From assembly GCA_001687465.1 (NCBI GenBank), contig LVLI01000496.1:1-60039 (forward strand): DNA of 60,039 nt, written 5' to 3'. The position numbers and the translations under genes are program-made. Positions 58,101-60,039 of the stretch are shown piece after piece. The notes under the pieces are model-generated. The model searched no databases and was not told where the DNA came from. It saw only the letters and a list, made by a program, of their open reading frames with translations. The stretch's first letter is position 1. Each line of letters opens with the position of its first letter. The DNA is from Halocafeteria seosinensis. Its lineage: Eukaryota; Sar; Bigyra; Bicosoecida.

Positions 58101-60039
58101 GGAGGAAGTTCATAGAGCCACGAGGCGGCTTCTCTAGGTCCCCAACGCTGTAAGAACCAATGCGAACGTTGCCACCTGCTGCTAGTCTCCCCTCCACATC
58201 TGAACCAGTAGGGCCTGTCCAGTCAGAACTGACGTAGGCCAAAAAATTCGAGAGTATTGGGTGTGTGAATCCTCCGCATGCGGAATATGGAGAGCATATA
58301 TTGCACCTCGCTCCACACCATCCTGGGGGACAAACGCAGTATCCCCCTTTGCTACAAGTGCCTCCATTAAGACAAGGTCGGGAGGGTCCGCAACGGCAAA
58401 CCGCGTACTGTTGAGAGAACAGCAAACGAGAGTCAGATTGCAAAATGAGCTCAAGGCGAACTCTTTTCCGAGGAGGAACGAAGGGACACACTCCCGCAGG
58501 ATCATGATCCGGAAACTCATACAGGTTATCCTCGTCAGTGCCATAAAGCTTTTCCTCAATGCTTTCAGGAATTCGACAGAAGCCAGTCCAGTCATCGGAC
58601 ACAACAAAGCTAAAGTTTGCCACCATGGCTCCTTGAACATCGTACAGGACGCATAAGTAATCATCAAACACCGCTTGGGAGTAGCAATGATCGACACTAA
58701 GGCGGTTTACTCGAACAGAGCTTGCAATATTTCTACCAGTGAGCTCCACTGACGACCCCGCCAACAGCTTCCCCTCACTTGGATTTGCATCTTCGATGAG
58801 GGGTTGTGACTCTGTCCAGCCTCTAGAGCAATCCGTACCCGAAAACGATGGGTAACAGACACAGCCTTTGCACGTACACACACCTTGGTCTGAGCACAAA
58901 GCCGGACAAAAGTGGAGATTTCCTAAAGTTTTCTCTAACGGGCATTCTAATTCTGCGCAGTTAGAAGATGATGGAGAGAATGACGGTGTCGGAGTAACAG
59001 TCACAGTGACTGTGGCTGTCACTGTTTCTGCAGGAGACTCGGCTACAGCAAATGTCGGCGAACCGCCGGGAGATGTCTCCTTAATTGTAGCTGAGGGCGT
59101 GAACAATGTAGGCAAACTTACAATGGGGGAAACTGATGAGGTACTGGAAGAAGTAACCGTAGAAGTCACTGTCACTGTGACACGCGGTACACGTGTTGCT
59201 CGAAAGGTGGGGGACCCCAGGGGCATTCCCGTAGTCGCCGCGGGGCCAGTTACTGTGTGAGTGGCCGTGTTGGAAGGTGTCATCGTTACACTTGCACTGG
59301 CAGAATTGCTGCTGGATGGACTTCTCGACGATGTTGGAGTCATCGTGACTGTTACAGTGGAAGTGACAGTAGACGTGACTGTCTCAGCCGGAGATATTGT
59401 GCTTGTCGGTGTGCCCGTTTGGGAAGCCGTCCCACTCCTTGTAGCTGTTGCAGATGCAGTTTGGGATGACGTTGGCGTGACGGTTACCGTTCCGGTCGAG
59501 GTGGCCGATCCAGACACCGAGCTTGTAGGCGTCCCTGTCATCGTTACAGTCGAGGTTACCGTAGACGTTACAGTGACAGTAACTCGAGCCGTATGACTGG
59601 ACGTCGGCGTCGGCGTTAACGATGATGAGGCTGTCGATGTGCCAGTTTTTGAAGGCGTGCCAGTTGCCGTTTCCGACGCAGTATTTGAAGGCGTACGAGT
59701 GATTGTCTGACTCGCAGTATTACTACTTGTTGGAGTTTCAGTGTTGGATGGGGTGCCTGTATTCGACGGCGTCCTGGTAACGGTATTTGTTGCAGTCTCA
59801 CTCGCTGTCACAGAGCTAGTAGGAGTTTCAGTATTGGACGCCGTTCCCGTCATAGTCTGACTCGCCGTATTCGACGGCGTTCGAGTGCCTGTCTGACTCG
59901 CAGTATTACTACTTGTTGGAGTTTCAGTGTTGGACGGGGTGCCTGTATTCGACGGAGTCCTGGTAACTGTATTTGTTGCAGTCTCACTCGCTGTCACAGA
60001 GCTCGTCGGAGTTTCAGTATTGGACGCCGTTCCCGTCCT
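55129..60039 (-). CDS. Giant surface protein: STP-rich, EGF and CAA domains (5' partial)
   Basis: The open frame runs off the window end, so the N-terminus is missing; over 1630 residues remain, with no intron needed. In order: a Thr/Ser/Pro-rich mucin-like stalk made of repeats of the type TPSNTGTPSNTETPTSS (from 60039 to about 58990); EGF-like units (SDQGVCTCKGCVCYPSFSG; CLNGGTCSKGGYCVCPPGWC); a choice-of-anchor-A-like domain (LAYVSSDWTGPTGSDVEGRL, AAGGNVRIGSYSVGD, LAVGGTLNFTSGAVLGGGN); about eight more EGF units (CNCLPGWSGEQCSQS and similar); an unknown domain; one transmembrane helix (GAIVGIVIGGIAFLGVVRLF) and a 90-residue cytoplasmic tail. This is a type I cell-surface or adhesion protein. 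Confidence 0.85.
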   Translation of the reverse strand, partial: RTGTASNTETPTSSVTASETATNTVTRTPSNTGTPSNTETPTSSNTASQTGTRTPSNTASQTMTGTASNTETPTSSVTASETATNTVTRTPSNTGTPSNTETPTSSNTASQTITRTPSNTASETATGTPSKTGTSTASSSLTPTPTSSHTARVTVTVTSTVTSTVTMTGTPTSSVSGSATSTGTVTVTPTSSQTASATATRSGTASQTGTPTSTISPAETVTSTVTSTVTVTMTPTSSRSPSSSNSASASVTMTPSNTATHTVTGPAATTGMPLGSPTFRATRVPRVTVTVTSTVTSSSTSSVSPIVSLPTLFTPSATIKETSPGGSPTFAVAESPAETVTATVTVTVTPTPSFSPSSSNCAELECPLEKTLGNLHFCPALCSDQGVCTCKGCVCYPSFSGTDCSRGWTESQPLIEDANPSEGKLLAGSSVELTGRNIASSVRVNRLSVDHCYSQAVFDDYLCVLYDVQGAMVANFSFVVSDDWTGFCRIPESIEEKLYGTDEDNLYEFPDHDPAGVCPFVPPRKRVRLELILQSDSRLLFSQQYAVCRCGPSRPCLNGGTCSKGGYCVCPPGWCGARCNICSPYSACGGFTHPILSNFLAYVSSDWTGPTGSDVEGRLAAGGNVRIGSYSVGDLEKPPRGSMNFLLDGDKRTYRNDLAVGGTLNFTSGAVLGGGNAIANSVYRTQRASVELPGRFLETHRSEVLQEDFHGALTSLRQISRRLASLPRTGTTQMKWTQMKLKGTRSDVNIFHISLDDLLFAREIELDLTVLGSPIGLSPFERGDPDPFRGFIDHEAPWDPASTPTTIINVLWENAHTGYGDGEGDAHVARDAGVWPMPVVEARLASLGLTGHFYHENASFSIIWNFPFAKRINISFIEVRGTLLAPAAFVDFPSGQIRGQVLARSFSGNGQINLPLFRGACQPMFIQHLLELNGGELDIVWKGLSSVRFNGVEVGNNATGTEGITLHGNSSIPCDAHTNQSHYKRAEQLVGKYGAPIVPVCEPFGVLNRNLTCDCWDPTFRRGPQCGTVCRDYCSGRGMCNAQDTDVCDCFDPLRWTGKRCEISRCGTHGWVDEENPLNEEGEVQCNCLPGWSGEQCSQSLSCIHGKVVYSTCVCDAGWSGSDCSVPAPDVVHCTHGTIILENDDPPTYACQCFSGWSGSDCSVYEVVPAVDCFHGIRNDTSDTCSCLPFWAGSACDIFTCVHGIVTAVPSTGGILGSQALLEENVRQGDNFLSRLLPPEDSAIIPYSDNRNQILRDRDPLQVCKCVHNWFGPTCDRHCNATCNWRGTKCGNNGGFAGPEVLSECKCNPPWSGKQCTTERIPGPSLSQTSDDDRLAIAFDMEYSGSIDSQFANPSGRSRTLADGDIGRFSVRISMEAKTWRNTTILVDSGISDELDSKCIGLLEMFGRENSTLPLHIVRGCLPAEISLHSESEGFASVRIRMPSSLQDFVQNNADQFFYFALLPTSEGNSTNGTNSLPVGMPIIRRDNYDQDDGVLRMNVKVPETYILLLLQPPPATRSALISASQSSSRSQTGIISAGAIVGIVIGGIAFLGVVRLFFMGKLRKQSSFRQGSSRRHHASNLGNTRMFPEELSQDRDPNYSTRYLDSSVIVGDDGRQSWSQHGAVSNNDIEIDPTV
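59554..60039. repeat. 186-bp in-frame coding minisatellite
   Basis: The pair GTGTTGGATGGGGTGCCTGT at 59741 and GTGTTGGACGGGGTGCCTGT at 59927 are 186 bp (62 codons) apart, and the sequence between them repeats almost base for base to the window end. Shorter 15-30-bp subunits (GGAGTTTCAGT, GTTGGAC) are nested inside. The repeat lies in the mucin-like stalk of the surface protein and keeps its reading frame. The left boundary given is approximate. Confidence 0.85.

Overview
The window is nuclear DNA from a ciliated microbial eukaryote, probably an alga or a related protist. Almost every gene is split by canonical GT-AG introns of about 50-80 bp. Reading frames rejoin exactly when these are removed; I checked phases by hand for most genes. 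A cilium is indicated by a dynein-2 light intermediate chain (DYNC2LI1), an inner-arm axonemal dynein light chain of the p28/DNALI1 type, and a MORN protein of the radial-spoke kind. I cannot place the lineage from this sequence alone. Gene order is extremely compact (about 27 genes in 60 kb) and strands alternate strongly.

Layout, left to right. 1-10.1 kb: APC5, ribosomal protein uS2/RPSA, a MORN protein, an ankyrin protein, an SRR1 protein and a Wntless-type 7TM protein. 10.1-20.3 kb: an unrecognised disordered protein with a conserved C-terminal motif, a UBL-WLM-PUB protease (Wss1 family), a WDR62/MAPKBP1-type WD40 protein and an RGG-rich Nudix-like protein. 20.5-25.8 kb: a degenerate amidase-fold protein with an NLS-like insert, an RPAP3-like TPR protein and an EamA transporter. 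25.8-28.6 kb: the least ordinary stretch, a gene-poor region holding a truncated upstream copy of an orphan 7TM gene followed by the full gene. 28.8-39.1 kb: an orphan disordered protein, DYNC2LI1, a DENN-PPR Rab-GEF, malonyl-CoA decarboxylase fused to a cyclic-nucleotide-binding-like domain, and a Tim17/22/23-like protein. 39.3-50.7 kb: beta-COP, the Fe-S helicase DDX11/CHL1, a small membrane protein, a type-B carboxylesterase and PIG-V. 51.1-60.0 kb: a uridine-phosphorylase-like protein, DNALI1 and a giant EGF/choice-of-anchor-A surface protein whose N-terminus runs off the right edge.

Most genes are housekeeping and are not a pathway cluster. The themes are cilium (DYNC2LI1, DNALI1, MORN, possibly RPAP3), secretion and surface (Wntless-like, beta-COP, DENN, PIG-V, carboxylesterase, EGF protein) and genome maintenance or cell cycle (APC5, Wss1-like, DDX11). 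I saw no bacterial-style operon, CRISPR array, rRNA, convincing tRNA, or intact transposon. The best candidates for something undescribed are the pseudo-amidase, the decarboxylase-cNMP-domain fusion, the duplicated orphan 7TM gene and the two-motif orphan at 11 kb.
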